Source: Lucifuga dentata
Lineage: Eukaryota; Chordata; Actinopteri; Ophidiiformes; Bythitidae
Reading direction: 5' to 3'
Assembly (NCBI GenBank): GCA_014773175.1
Contig: VXCM01000769.1
Coordinates: 20,742-84,741, forward strand
DNA length: 64,000 nt
Below, piece after piece: positions 12,801 through 23,110 of this stretch; the first letter of the stretch is position 1, and each line of letters opens with the position of its first letter. A program made the translations under genes and the position numbers. Under the pieces are notes generated by a model. The model ran no database searches and was not told where the DNA came from. It saw only the letters and a list, made by a program, of their open reading frames with translations.

Positions 12801-15412
12801 AAGAGCAGGTCACATAAACAGAAAACATATGTACACAGCACTTCATAATGACCTGTGTGCTACAAAGGTAGAAACAGGGGCTGAGCAGTAGCTGCTTCTT
12901 TGTTCTCTCGCAATACACATGTTCTCAGACAAATAGTACACCTCACTATTTTTATTTGTATTGTGCCAAATGTAAAGCTGATAAGCATTATGGGTGGGCC
13001 AGGCAGAACGACATAAACACGTAATTAACGAGGCAAATCAGTTAAGCTAAACTTCAGTTACTCAGGGGTTTTATGTCTGGGCTCATGTATGAAGGGTGCT
13101 GTTTGAGAGTCTATTTCTTTGCAAGTTCAAACTGACATATCAGCTATCAATTAGCAAAGTCTGTGTCTAAGATGTTGCAGTTTACGGGGAAACTATTATG
13201 GTGCGAAAACCCAACTGCACATTGCCATGGTGACAGTCTATCATTCATAAGCAAGGTGAGATCACACCTTATGATAACATCGTTTGAATACGAAAAGGGG
13301 AAAAAATGGTAACCTACTCTTGGGTTTGACAACTGTGGCATTTACACGAATCTGAGTAAACATCTTTTATCTGTGAACTCCCCAGTGTGTCTGCTGCGAG
13401 CATCACTGTGTTCTGTTGATCTAAGATGTGAGCTAGATAAAGTCTTTCATCAAATCACCTACATTTACCACTGAATGACCCCCTGGCTCCAAGTAGATGC
13501 TAACAAGGATGGGTGCTGTAATTTTACTTCTTTTTACCACAAAAAAAACAGAAACAAACAGGCACTACCACCCTCTTCTGTTTACAAAAGGTCCAAGTTC
13601 CATGAGGAATGTCTTACATGGCCTTGACTGACTGACTGATTTTCAAGCCCCAGAGTTGACTGTGTTAGATAAGGAACATTAAGATTTTACTGTACAACTA
13701 AATTATGTATACTGTATGCATAATCGACAGCAAGGATATTCCAGACCAACTGACTCTAAGTACTACTCAATGTAAATACTCAAAATCTGGTTGACTAGGT
13801 TATGCGATAGCAACAATCTCCTCCCCACTCCTCTTCTATTTCTGTGGTAATAAACCCACGAGTATAGCCTGCTCACATCCTTCCTTCTCAAGAGAGAACA
13901 TCAACAGTAAGTAGCTACAGCAGTTCTAAAAACAGTTCTCCATGCAAAACGTCCAAAGACATAATTATATCACATGGAATTCTGTAAATAAGCTCTCAGT
14001 GAAAAATGCATGTAAATGAGTATGAGAAATATCCGCTTTTTGAATATTTGATGTATCTTCTGATATTTTGAATCTAACATCTAAGCGTATTCATATTGTA
14101 ACCAACATAATTCAGAATCTGTCTCTAAATCTTGCTGCAGTATGTTGTATCCAGGTCAGTGCTATATTTAATCAGATCAATTTCCAGTACTTTTAGAATT
14201 TAAGATTGTATAGAATTTAGTGGGTTAAATGTGAGAAAGAAACAGCTTGATCCTTCTTACAATCTCTTGAACAAGGTATCCTCATAGGAGTTGCACAGTT
14301 GCCTGCGGAAATTGGATGGACTGTCTCCATATAACAAACTGTGGAACTGTATGAATGTGATGTACAGACATATGCATGGTCAAGTTAAGTAAAGGCTACC
14401 ATGGCCTTTAAGACAAAATGTGTGGTAAATGTTAAAATTCAATTCTGTTTGGCAAGATATGGTATAGCATGGCGCACCAGACTATAAATATCCACGATGA
14501 AAGGCTCTACGTGTCAGTCTGCCATGGTCGTTTTTGACCAGCACACTTGGAAAATACTCACGCAAACTACGTAGCATCGCTTCAAACGCTTCCGCGAGTT
14601 CCACTACTTTTCTAGCCTTTACTTCTAGCCACAGATTTATTACTTTACTTAGTGAAATATAAGCATAAGAAAAAAACTTAGAAAATTAGCTGTCTCATTA
14701 GCTAAAAGCTAAGTCATAAGTGGTCACTTTTGGTGAATGTTGACAACTCCGTGTTCAACAGCACATCTGACCAGAACTTTGTTCATTTTGTAACACCTGC
14801 TGGCTAGTTAAACTAACGTGAGCTGACAGAAACTTTATGCTAACAGTTAGCAAACACTTAGCTGGGAAACTGAGCATCTGTTACAGCTAAGTTATAACCT
14901 ACTGTCTAGTTATCAGCTGGACTGACCATGAGTAGATGTAACTTAAAGTTTACGGAAGACCTTTAATGTCTTGATATTCGGCAACCACCTTTATAATTCT
15001 ACCATTGTTATCTTGAGTTACTTTTAGCTAACAGCTGTTTACGTTAATTGGTTTCAGCTTACTAGCAGGCTAGCTAATCTAGCAGCAAAACGGCTAATGT
15101 TAGCTGGCATGTAGCCGCAGCCAGGTGAGTTGCTAGTGCCACTTTAAAACATTTTATTAGCAACAGTGACATTCAACAAACAATTCCATACACGCCACCA
15201 AATGAGCTCAACTGAAGTTGCCTGACAATATAGTTAGTTTAAGTTAGCCTCCATTAGCATTATGCTCACTAAGCTAGCAAGCTGTACCCCAGTCAGACTC
15301 ACGCAGTGGACTCATATTCTTCTGTTAGGGATCCTACCATTTTAACAATTCCTCTCTGCAGCGGAACAGCCGAAGAGGGGGCTGCCTGAGCTGGTGCCGA
15401 AACAGAAGCCAT
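501..15412 (-). CDS. snd1: snd1 (Tudor-SN), 5' ten coding exons; gene continues left of window
   Basis: Staphylococcal nuclease and tudor domain-containing protein 1, an RNA-binding protein of the cytoplasm and nucleus. In the family it works in RISC, cleavage of edited double-stranded RNA, spliceosome assembly and transcriptional coactivation. Ten exons join in frame to 1143 bp (381 residues) with GT-AG borders: 15338-15412, 12510-12659, 11999-12119, 11650-11731, 7997-8157, 6773-6864, 5824-5982, 5597-5703, 5298-5388 and 501-605. The translation follows vertebrate SND1 almost residue by residue ([55 protein letters not shown]). It covers SN domain 1 (about 17-165), SN2 (about 192-330) and the start of SN3. 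SN4 and the tudor domain must lie left of base 1, since the family is about 900 residues long. Seen: exons and frame. Known: function. Large introns are 1 (2.7 kb), 4 (3.5 kb) and 9 (4.7 kb). Confidence 0.96.
606..5297 (-). other. snd1 intron 9 (4.7 kb)
   Basis: No exon or gene recognised. Contents are purine-rich stretches (about 760-1010 and 3180-3420), a poly-A tract broken by an N at 2378 (an assembly join), and short ORFs with no recognisable similarity. Confidence 0.8.
5298..5388 (-). CDS. snd1: snd1 coding exon 9 (residues 316-346)
   Basis: Encodes [20 protein letters not shown] and [10 protein letters not shown], the SN2 to SN3 junction. One base completes the previous Arg codon; donor GTGAGA. 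Confidence 0.95.
5597..5703 (-). CDS. snd1: snd1 coding exon 8 (residues 281-316)
   Basis: Encodes [20 protein letters not shown] and [10 protein letters not shown] of SN2. Phase 2 exit; donor GTGCGC, acceptor TCTCAG. Confidence 0.95.
5824..5982 (-). CDS. snd1: snd1 coding exon 7 (residues 228-280)
   Basis: Exactly 53 codons: [30 protein letters not shown] and ILGTILHP of SN domain 2. Phase 0 at both ends; donor GTAAGA. Confidence 0.95.
6773..6864 (-). CDS. snd1: snd1 coding exon 6 (residues 197-227)
   Basis: Encodes [20 protein letters not shown] and [10 protein letters not shown], the start of SN domain 2. Phase 1 entry, phase 0 exit at GTAACA. Confidence 0.95.
7997..8157 (-). CDS. snd1: snd1 coding exon 5 (residues 143-197)
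   Basis: Encodes the end of SN1 and the linker into SN2: [20 protein letters not shown] followed by [13 protein letters not shown]. Enters in phase 2 and ends in phase 1 at GTAAAG. Confidence 0.95.
8158..11649 (-). other. snd1 intron 4 (3.5 kb)
   Basis: No exon recognised. Holds an AC microsatellite at 9854-9888 and a poly-A/N/poly-A join at 10078. The 10760-11270 stretch is richer in complexity but I could assign it to no known repeat. Confidence 0.75.
9854..9888. repeat. (AC)n microsatellite
   Basis: About 17 uninterrupted AC units in snd1 intron 4. Confidence 0.95.
11650..11731 (-). CDS. snd1: snd1 coding exon 4 (residues 116-143)
   Basis: Encodes [20 protein letters not shown], the SN1 segment usually written [13 protein letters not shown]. 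Phase 1 entry, phase 2 exit at GTAAGA. Confidence 0.94.
11999..12119 (-). CDS. snd1: snd1 coding exon 3 (residues 76-116)
   Basis: Encodes [18 protein letters not shown] and [11 protein letters not shown] of SN domain 1. Enters in phase 0 and leaves in phase 1 at a GTGAGT donor. Confidence 0.95.
12510..12659 (-). CDS. snd1: snd1 coding exon 2 (residues 26-75)
   Basis: Begins [16 protein letters not shown] and ends KDTPDE, the first beta strands of SN domain 1. Exactly 50 codons, phase 0 at both ends; acceptor CACCAG, donor GTGAGT. Confidence 0.95.
12660..15337 (-). other. snd1 intron 1 (2.7 kb) with TTAGC-rich end
   Basis: No coding exon seen. The promoter-proximal 600 bases (about 14680-15290) are packed with TTAGC/GCTAA pentamers, described under findings. 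Confidence 0.75.
15338..15412 (-). CDS. snd1: snd1 coding exon 1 (residues 1-25)
   Basis: The ATG at 15410-15412 opens a short Ala/Ser/Pro-rich leader ending in LQRGIVKM, matching the SND1 N-terminus. The donor GTAGGA follows an ATG codon in phase 0. This start is chosen because the leader length and the QRGI-KM motif fit the family. Confidence 0.93.
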
Positions 15413-15720
15413 GTCCACCGGTTTGAGATATATAGCCGTTAAGGGGTGACCAGGTGAGGGAGCCGGGAGTCTGAGGTGACTGTTCTACTGATAGCCAAGA
15501 GAAAAAGGCTGAGCACTGATCAACACACACGTTACACCGGAAACACACTTTGCCATGCTTACGCACACGTCAAAACCGTTACTTTCCGGGTCCGATAGCG
15601 GAATGAATGGAAGTGAATGGGACCTCTTCACGACCGCGTAGGCAAATTGAAATAACGCCTTCCGGGGCAAGACGTGCGACACGTCAGCATAGTGTGTAAC
15701 TCACCGCTGCTGCGTTCGCG
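15413..15720 (-). promoter_or_regulatory. snd1 5' UTR and putative CpG-rich promoter
   Basis: Upstream of the snd1 ATG the sequence is CpG-rich, has no TATA box on the minus strand, and carries ETS-like CCGGAA/TTCCGG cores (near 15537, 15584 and 15661). This is typical of a housekeeping promoter. The transcription start is not determinable, so the extent is an inference. Confidence 0.5.
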
Positions 15721-17174
15721 GTCTGTAGGAAGTGTCAAGCCTTTCAACTTAGGCTACATACAAACGACTCTCCAATAATTTACTTTTTCTTTTCAGATAT
15801 ATGATTCTTTACTTTCATATCAAATTAGATTAGATTAGATTGGATTACATAATTTAATCCATGTAGTAAAGCATCCAAAATGATCTGATACTTTTATGAT
15901 ACATGTTAGTTTTGAGGACTAAAAAAAAAAAATCTGAATTCTGAATCAGCGTTAGATGGTGTTCATTTAACTGAGAAGAATATAAATTAATACTTAACTT
16001 TTTCCACACCAAGAACAAATTTTTTAAGAGATAAATTTTACTGAGGATTGCTTTGCTTGAGATATTTATTGGGGAAAAGCTGCCCCATAGAAACCAAGAA
16101 AGTACAATTTAAAATACTGCATTGTATTTATCCTGCAAAGACTTAATATGTGGAAATTAAAACATCTTTGTGCATTCTGTAATATATACAAGAAACAAAT
16201 TACTCTTTCTTTTCATCATAGCATTGGCATTTGACAGACATTTGACACTGACAGACATTTCTATGTATCCCTGCATAAAATCTAGTCTCACGGCAGATGT
16301 GTAAAAAGCACTAGATCATCTGTCATTTTAATATGGATAAACCATTTAAACTAAAATTAATTAATTCAGCTCTTGTTCTTGTTAAAACATGATGTATTTA
16401 CTTGAATTTATCTATGTTTGGATTAAAAATATATAGTTTCTTCCTCATTAAATGGCAATGCACAGAAGTATTAAAATTTTATATGAAACATCCATTCATC
16501 CAGGTTTACACATGCTGTTTGATTTACTGTATGTACTTGTTTGGCTTGTTCTACTGTGTATGCTAACTGTACAGTAAAGTATTTGTATGTAAATATATCA
16601 GTTGTGTTGTGTTTTGTCTAAATGTGGCAATTCTACTTTCAAACAGGTGATGGCACCCCTGGGTCAGTGCTGACTGAGGGTGAACATTTTGAGCTTCAGT
16701 CATCATAACTATCGCGATTAACATCTGTGGAAATGCTAGTATAATATTTTCAGATTGTTGTATTTGAATAATATTCATCATATTTTACTCTAACGGGAGT
16801 CATCTTATGTTCACCTGCAGGTCAAGCAAACAACATAATATTATATAAATGCGCCAATGCTACTCAGATATATCAGGACATGACTCCCTGCCACTGAAGA
16901 AGGGTGAAAAAGTTGGTGTTGTAATAAAAATGGACTTTTCATAATGGAAATAAGTCGTGTGATGTATATGACACATTTATAATATACTTGGGGTGAGTTT
17001 TAAAATTCGTTTTAAAATTGTGTAATTTGATTACTTTTGTTCTCGTTGAAATTTGATGAACAGTGCTGACAAAGCAGCATGGTGTCATAGGCCTATCAAG
17101 CTGTCTAGAATATTTATTTTGACGCGCAGGTAATATATTTTGAAACTATACAAACTTCTTCAAACTGATTCAGC

Positions 17175-17177
<3 letters not shown>

Positions 17178-17205
<28 letters not shown>
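17178..17205. repeat. poly-A tract
   Basis: 28 consecutive A residues, possibly the tail of an old retroposed copy; no source sequence was recognised. Confidence 0.9.
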
Positions 17206-17207
<2 letters not shown>

Positions 17208-17491
17208 ATACTCATCATGAATACTTAACATAAAAATATGACTATATAATTGACATGTTAACATGTTAAGTTGGTGTTGCAGTGCAGCCTGCTGCTGGAT
17301 GTGGCAAACTTGACTGCAGTTATGAAAACGGCCGGAAAGAACCAATCTGTAATTATATAACGAGACACAAACCCCATCTGTGTTCTTGGTATGAACACAG
17401 AATTACATTCACACTCAGATTTCATATTAAACAACAAATTCTACGCTGTCTCATAACATGACAGACAAATGTGTAATAAAAGCGACCATGA

Positions 17492-17622
17492 GAGGCAGCT
17501 CCATTGCGCAAACAGCACCTCGGTGCGCTTTGGAGAGGTGTGTGGAACCCCCTTTANGAGGCAGCTCCATTGCGCAAACAGCACCTCGGTGCGCTTTGGA
17601 GAGGTGTGTGGAACCCCCTTTA
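17492..17622. repeat. 65-bp exact duplicate around a single N (assembly artefact)
   Basis: The 65 bases at 17492-17556 are repeated exactly at 17558-17622 with N 17557 between. This is best read as two contig ends whose overlap was not merged, so the true sequence probably has one copy. Confidence 0.85.
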
Positions 17623-18530
17623 CGCGGATGAATTACTCCCATTTTTCAACGCTTCCAGACACAGTTAAGCACCGAAATGCTTGTTTCATACATAAAACAA
17701 AACCCTGGATGTATAACAAAATTTTATGCAGGTTCTGCGGTCCTTCTAAAACAAGTAAACTTCCGCTCCCTCCATTGGCGACCCTAGATTAAAATTTACG
17801 CACCGCGAATACGTGGCTTAGTCTCATCATTACCCCCAACTACCTTTATCAAGCTCAGTTTGCACTCACAGTATGTGCTGTGAAGTACTATAAATCAATG
17901 ACTACATCAACTCCCAGTATAAATAAAAAATGTTATTTTATTTGTCCTTTGTCTCGGTTGGCAAGGTGATGATGGTGTCCAGAAATGGCTGTCCTCTATC
18001 TGACCTGCCTGATTGTACACAGAGTATTACTGTCCTCTAACACTTGGTTAATGTATAATTTTGACCATATGGCATTTTAAAATCCGAGCCTTTATTTCGG
18101 TGGCACTTCGATCTGTGTGGACCCAACTAATGATATTCAATTAGTCATTAAACAGGCCAAAAGACGAGCCTTGTGTGGGGTTTCACATAGGCTAATATTT
18201 GCTCGTCAAATATTTCCCTTTGAAACGTTTACAACGCATTTTTATCTGCTGGCTGCCCAAGGAACATCTGTGAGGGTTATTTTAGCCTCCCTCTTCAGGA
18301 TAAACGAGGTCCCCCAATTGGCCCTTGCCTTGCGCCCATATACGAGTCTATTTGTTCATGCTTTAAAAGAAAATGTAATAAAGAGAGACTGCGTGATGGA
18401 TTTATGATTTATCAAAAGCACTTTACCATATGGCAGTCGTCATTGGAGCAGATTTCCAAATGTTTGTTTTATGAAAGGAGACCAGGGATCCTTTTAATCT
18501 GAACACTCATCCTAGAGAAAGGATGCTCCA

Positions 18531-18540
18531 GTCACGTGAC
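18531..18540. promoter_or_regulatory. Palindromic E-box GTCACGTGAC
   Basis: A perfect 10-bp palindrome of the USF/MiT-TFE (CLEAR-like) type, about 1.1 kb upstream of the pax4 start codon. Site function is inference only. Confidence 0.3.
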
Positions 18541-19437
18541 CACAAGTCCCCCTACAGAATGAGAATCATACTACTGCTGATCGTTTCTTTGGAAGATGGA
18601 ATTTGTGTCTTAATTTTCACAAGATATCATTCTCTATAGCAGAAGTATTTTTATTCTGATGCTCTGGATAACGGATTTCTCTGCTGAAGGCATGGGGCAG
18701 CCACTGCGCCAGAGGAAACAGCCTGAATTCAAGCCAGAACATTACTGTGCTACTTCACGATTTAGAGTGATCGACAAAAAAATTGGGTTTATACCACATT
18801 TTATAAGAACAGTAGCAGAACAAAACCCAGTAAAGCCTAAAAATCAAGTGAAGATGCGGGGGGGTCAATGCACTCCGTATGGTAAAACAAAGTTCAAATG
18901 CATGTAATTTCATCTGTCAAATGATGATGACGAAATTACTGTAAAGGTGATGTCCTATTTGACGTTAGTTACCAGGCACAAGCAACTCAGAGGGCACATT
19001 TTATTTATTTTATTTTATTACTTTTTTGGTCTTCAATATATTATAAGATTAAATTCTGATGTAAAGTAGGTTCAGGATATGCCAAGGCTCACATTGTACT
19101 AACAAAATATACCCATCTCAATAAGCAATTTAACGTAACAATGATTTATTTTTATATTTCTTTTGTTTTCTTTCTTTTTTTTTTAATTAGGGCAGCGTTT
19201 GGATAAGCGTCTGGAGTTGGATCACTTGTACCTGTTTGTAATGCAGTTTAACGTTTTGGAGTGATTTTACAGAATCTGCAATTTCTGCAAATCTGCAAAT
19301 CAAGGAACAAGTTAGGCCTAAATGTTGGATCAGATCTCTGGTATACGTACAGAAAAAGTATCCAAGTTGACTCATTCTTAATCTAATTTCCAGATCCACT
19401 AAAACAGTAGGCTATTGACATTTCGGGCATCAGGCCA

Positions 19438-19673
19438 CTACGTCATGTTGAAGCCTGCAGGCCTATAAATTTCTGCCGAAGGGCGTGATTCCTCTCATTT
19501 TACAGAGATACCAGAAGTTATTAGACGCTCTTTGTTTTCCTGCTGGCGACCACACGTCTGAATTTTTGTTATAACTTCGTCAGGCTATTTTTTCACTCAT
19601 TTCTCTCCTGTGGAAATATCATAACTGCTCATTTTGTTTTATTATTGTTGATTAAATCTGGAAGCAAGTGAAG
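19438..19673 (+). promoter_or_regulatory. pax4 core promoter and 5' UTR
   Basis: TATAAAT at 19464-19470 lies about 205 bases upstream of the pax4 ATG, with a CRE half-site CGTCA at 19441-19445 just before it. Transcription would be expected to start near 19495. The spacing is right for a TATA promoter with a short 5' UTR; there is no experimental evidence. Confidence 0.5.
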
Positions 19674-19707
19674 ATGTGCGGAACAAGCATGGATCTGGCT
19701 GATAAAG
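19674..19707 (+). CDS. pax4: pax4 coding exon 1
   Basis: Encodes the 11-residue leader [11 protein letters not shown] plus one base of the next Gly codon; donor GTTAAT. The second ATG (residue 6) could also initiate. Confidence 0.75.
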
Positions 19708-22635
19708 GTTAATTTCACATTGTTTAAAATACCACATCTCCATAAAGGACTTAAAGGAATAGGTGTAAAATATATTTAATCTGTCATTCTGCCATAAAAC
19801 AGCACAGTCTCTCACTTCAATACAGCGTTATTATAAGGTCTATTTTGATCAGGTGGTGGCAGTCTGAACCAGCTAGGAGGGATGTTTCACAACGGCAGAC
19901 CTCTCCCAGCATCCAAGAGGAGGAAGATGATTGAACTGGCCTTAGAGGGAGTCCGTCCGAGTCAGATCTCCAGGATACTTCGGGTGCGTAAAACCTTTAG
20001 GTAAAATGAACAGATTTAAGGAAAAAAAAAAAAAAAAGTTCATTGGAGATTTTTTTTCCCCATTTTATTCTCTATTCTCTGTAAATAAAATCAATTAATT
20101 GTGAATAATGTAAATCAAAGTTTGGGGTTGGTGAATATCCTTGTGAGCTTGCTTACTGGGTGAAATTACAGGTGTCAAGTGGCTGTGTCAGTAAACTCTT
20201 GAGTCGGTACCGACGCACCGGACAGCTGGAGCCAAAGGCCATTGGAGGGAGCCGACCTCGACTTCTCACTCCCGGTGTTATCTCCATAATCATCCAATGC
20301 AAAAGGGACAACCCAACGGTTTTTGCTTGGGAAATTCGAAAACGACTTACAGCTGAACGCGTCTGCAAACCCTCCAAAGTTCCTAGCGTAAGTACGCCTG
20401 GAATCTAAACTTTGCTGTCACTGCAAATGTCTCAGGACTTCATGAAGTCTTTGTGTCCTGCAAGGTTTCATCTATAAACCGGATTTTAAGAAAGGTCCAC
20501 TTAGATGATGGATCTGTGAGCATGGAGACCAACGCGCACCTCAGAACTGAGCAGAGTAAGTGCCTGAAAATACAGTAAAATGTTTAAGTTATGCATCTTC
20601 ATTAGTCTAACGAGGTCCCCATCACCAAATGAGATGCAAGAACTCAACAGAACAACAGAATGATCTCTGAATGAACAAAAATGCACAATCTTCTAAATAA
20701 ATTCAAATCACTTTGACAGTTTGCTGAATTTCAACATAAAACTATATCAGCCTAAAAGGTTTGGTTATAGGTGAGTAACATCCCTGGATATATGCTGATA
20801 TCACATATGTGCATTGTGCAGGATGTATTACAATTTGGACACTGAACAAAAATCTATAAAGGTTTTTTTTTTTTTTTTTTTTGTTTTTTTTTTAACAATT
20901 GAATCCAGGCTTTCAACCCATAGTCCAAGTGGAAATGAATGAGAGAAAGACAGTAAGCAATGACCAGAAGCCTGAATGTGTCCAGCACCGAAACCGCACC
21001 ACCTTCAGCCCAGAGCAGAGCAGAGCACTAGAGCAAGGTAAGAGAATATCTTTAAAAATCTACATAACATACTACACATTCCCACTCTATTTTTCACTCT
21101 TAAAAGCATATGCTGTTTCTCTCTTCCAAACCAGAGTTTTCTCACAGCCAATATGTAGATATGTACACAAGAGAGAAACTATCAGCTGAGATCAAACTTC
21201 CTGAGGAAACCATCAAGGTAAAATTAATATCTTTATCATCAAAATGTTCATGCTGTATCACATCATTTTCCTACTCCTGAGGATTTTATCTGTTTCCCAA
21301 AGGTCTGGTTTTCAAACAGACGGGCCAAGTGGAGGAGGGAAGCCAAACACAGGAATAGCACACACATTAAGGGTGTGTGTGCATGTGTTTGTATGCATAC
21401 ATATGTGCATTTGTGTGTATGTTACAATTCATTTGTAATGTAAGGCTGCGTCTGAATTCCATACTACATACATGTTCGTACTATTTTTTGCAGTTAGTCT
21501 ACAGCATATAAACATGTTACACCGTGTGCCAGCAGATGTCAAAGTGTTGCCAATGTCAAGACAAAGCATCATATTATTCCAAAGCACCATGTTATTCCAA
21601 AGATTTTATACTTTGTTTTTCAACATGCTCCTGGAGCTGTCCAACCATTGTTCACATTGTGTTTCAATGTTTCCACCTGTGCATATCTCCTCAATTTCCT
21701 TTTGCATTGCATTGTGGGATAACAGCGTCCACCACCAACACTCTCAAAACTCAAAGTAATTTAGTGCATACTGACTTCTTTGAGTAGACTTAATTTTGCC
21801 AGTTAACAATATGACTGCTTTCCCCTCAATGAGACAGAATTTCCTTCTTTCTAACAGCTGCACGTCTTCAGAGGGAAAGAGATTTTGTTGCGGTGAATCC
21901 CAGAATGACACAAAGCTTCATATCTCAGCAGGTATAATGTAAATGTGCATTTTTTGAGGTAGATTTTCAGCGTAATAGCAATGATGATATGTCTGAGTAA
22001 CATTTCGACCACGTTTAGGTTGACAGGAGGGAGACAGGAGTGTCAAGAGTGCACAGTGACACCCCAGAAGCCTCCCAGACCTATAACAACATGAACAGGA
22101 AGTTGCAAAACGGCTACTGGTTACCCACAGAAACAGGTAAGCTCATTTCAAAATCTGCTTTATCAAAGCAGCATGCTCAAATTAAAAACAAATAAGTAGG
22201 TTCAAACAAGACACTCTAGGTACTTACACCTGATTATGTTTCAATAATCGCTTCATTCCTTAAATCTGACATACAGGTGTGGGAAATTATGAACGTCTGA
22301 CATCCATCTCAATGCCACCCTCATTCCTCCACCAGCCAAATGACACAATGCTCCCACTGAGCCAGCCCATGCCAGCAAAGACTCCATTAGCTCATCATGC
22401 AGACAGATTTACTCTCCCACTTGTTCACCATCACACAGACACGAGGACATGCCTCCAGCTGGCATCTGAGGCAGTCAGAACAGATTGCCCCTTGGCCCAA
22501 TGCTGGAACCAGCGAGGAATTCCTTTCACTTGGACCCAGTATCAAATAGATGAGAGGTTTCTGTTCCCTCAGCCTCGGGAGATGGCATATGAATCCACAT
22601 CAATACCTGGACAGAACGTGCAACCACATTTCTGA
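19674..22635 (+). CDS. pax4: pax4, paired box transcription factor (complete)
   Basis: Nuclear DNA-binding factor; PAX4 directs beta/delta endocrine fate in the pancreas, largely as a repressor. Ten coding exons join in frame to 1305 bp (434 residues): 19674-19707, 19853-19983, 20172-20387, 20465-20555, 20909-21037, 21135-21217, 21303-21372, 21858-21931, 22019-22136, 22277-22635. The paired domain (about 13-139) shows [44 protein letters not shown] and [12 protein letters not shown]. The homeodomain (about 183-243) shows [10 protein letters not shown] and [12 protein letters not shown], with Ser at position 50 as in Pax proteins. The octapeptide between the two domains is absent, as expected for Pax4/6. 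The homeodomain sequence and the place next to snd1 support Pax4 over Pax6. The C-terminal region is longer than in mammals (about 350 residues in total there). A second in-frame ATG at 19689 is an alternative start. Confidence 0.93.
19853..19983 (+). CDS. pax4: pax4 coding exon 2 (N-terminal paired subdomain)
   Basis: Encodes [18 protein letters not shown] through [10 protein letters not shown], the N-terminal half of the PAI subdomain. Phase 0 exit at GTGCGT. Confidence 0.95.
20172..20387 (+). CDS. pax4: pax4 coding exon 3 (paired domain core)
   Basis: Exactly 72 codons from [13 protein letters not shown] through [13 protein letters not shown] to KPSKVPS, linking the PAI and RED subdomains. 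Donor GTAAGT. Confidence 0.95.
20465..20555 (+). CDS. pax4: pax4 coding exon 4 (end of paired domain)
   Basis: Starts [12 protein letters not shown], the last paired-domain helix, followed by an acidic linker. Donor GTAAGT, phase 1. Confidence 0.94.
20909..21037 (+). CDS. pax4: pax4 coding exon 5 (linker and homeodomain start)
   Basis: Encodes the linker and [17 protein letters not shown], helix 1 of the homeodomain. Acceptor follows a poly-T tract; donor GTAAGA in phase 1. Confidence 0.94.
21135..21217 (+). CDS. pax4: pax4 coding exon 6 (homeodomain helix 2)
   Basis: Encodes [20 protein letters not shown] and KLPEETIK, homeodomain residues about 17-44. Phase 0 exit at GTAAAA. Confidence 0.94.
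21303..21372 (+). CDS. pax4: pax4 coding exon 7 (recognition helix)
   Basis: Encodes [18 protein letters not shown], the DNA-recognition helix. The donor lies at the edge of a GT-rich run, so the exact 3' end was fixed by requiring frame with exon 8 (one trailing G, phase 1). Confidence 0.88.
21444..21791. repeat. Probable MITE relic in pax4 intron 7
   Basis: Starts GGCTGCGTCTGAATTCCATA, resembling the terminus of a common teleost MITE (GGCTGCGTCCGAATTC type), and contains CATTGTGGGATA seen inside such elements. The right terminal repeat is not recognisable, so the limits are rough. Confidence 0.4.
21858..21931 (+). CDS. pax4: pax4 coding exon 8
   Basis: Encodes [16 protein letters not shown] and the following residues after the homeodomain. 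Acceptor AACAG, donor GTATAA. Confidence 0.85.
22019..22136 (+). CDS. pax4: pax4 coding exon 9
   Basis: C-terminal linker [20 protein letters not shown] and onward; polar, no recognised domain. Donor GTAAGC in phase 1. Confidence 0.85.
22277..22635 (+). CDS. pax4: pax4 coding exon 10 with stop codon
   Basis: 118 residues plus TGA at 22633-22635. Pro/His/Thr/Ser-rich, as in Pax4/Pax6 transactivation or repression tails. Low similarity to mammals is expected in this region. Confidence 0.88.
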
Positions 22636-23110
22636 CTTTACTGAGCATGTTGGATATTCAGGGTTGACAATCCATTTCTCATTATTGTCTGATTTCACAA
22701 ACAAACTTATTTGATTTGACTGCAGCTCAACCTCAGGCCTGGAGCAGAAAACATACTCTATGGAGTGGACAGAAACATTTTGGGCAGCAGAGGGCGACAG
22801 AGGACCTGAATCACAATCTTGTCCTTAATCATTTCTGATCCCATCTTTTCCTTTTATCTCTGATCTTCAATTGCTATTATTTCAGAATTACAGACTAAAG
22901 CCTACTTTGAGTATTATACAAAGTTCAAAGTTCTTGTTGGAATCTTTGAATACATCACATTAACCCAATGCATTTTAAATTATTGCATGGAAAGAAGAAA
23001 ACAAAGTAAATGCAAATTGGAAGTGAAATGATTTTAGAGATCAAGATTTATTTTACTGGTGTGACTTTCCAGGAAATAAACTTTAATAGTGATGAGACCA
23101 AATAAATGTA
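22636..23110 (+). other. pax4 3' UTR with candidate poly-A signals
   Basis: AATAAA at 23075-23080, and again at 23100-23105, follows the pax4 stop by about 440-470 bases. The UTR end is inferred from these hexamers only. Confidence 0.4.

Larger units (their letters stand above)
15721..19437. other. snd1-pax4 intergenic region
   Basis: About 3.7 kb between divergent genes. Holds a GATTA-repeat run (15827-15846), a poly-A tract (17178-17205), an assembly duplicate around N 17557, and a palindromic E-box at 18531. No gene recognised. Some parts (about 18100-18420) look non-repetitive and could be conserved regulatory DNA for pax4, but that is untested. Confidence 0.6.

Noticed and set aside
606..15337. 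lrrc4 nested in snd1, as in mammals
   Set aside because: The single-exon lrrc4 frame of about 650 codons is not present in the introns visible here; it would be expected in a later intron outside the window.
17492..17622. Tandem duplication as a biological feature
   Set aside because: An exact 65-bp copy across a single N, like other joins in the window, points to an unmerged contig overlap.
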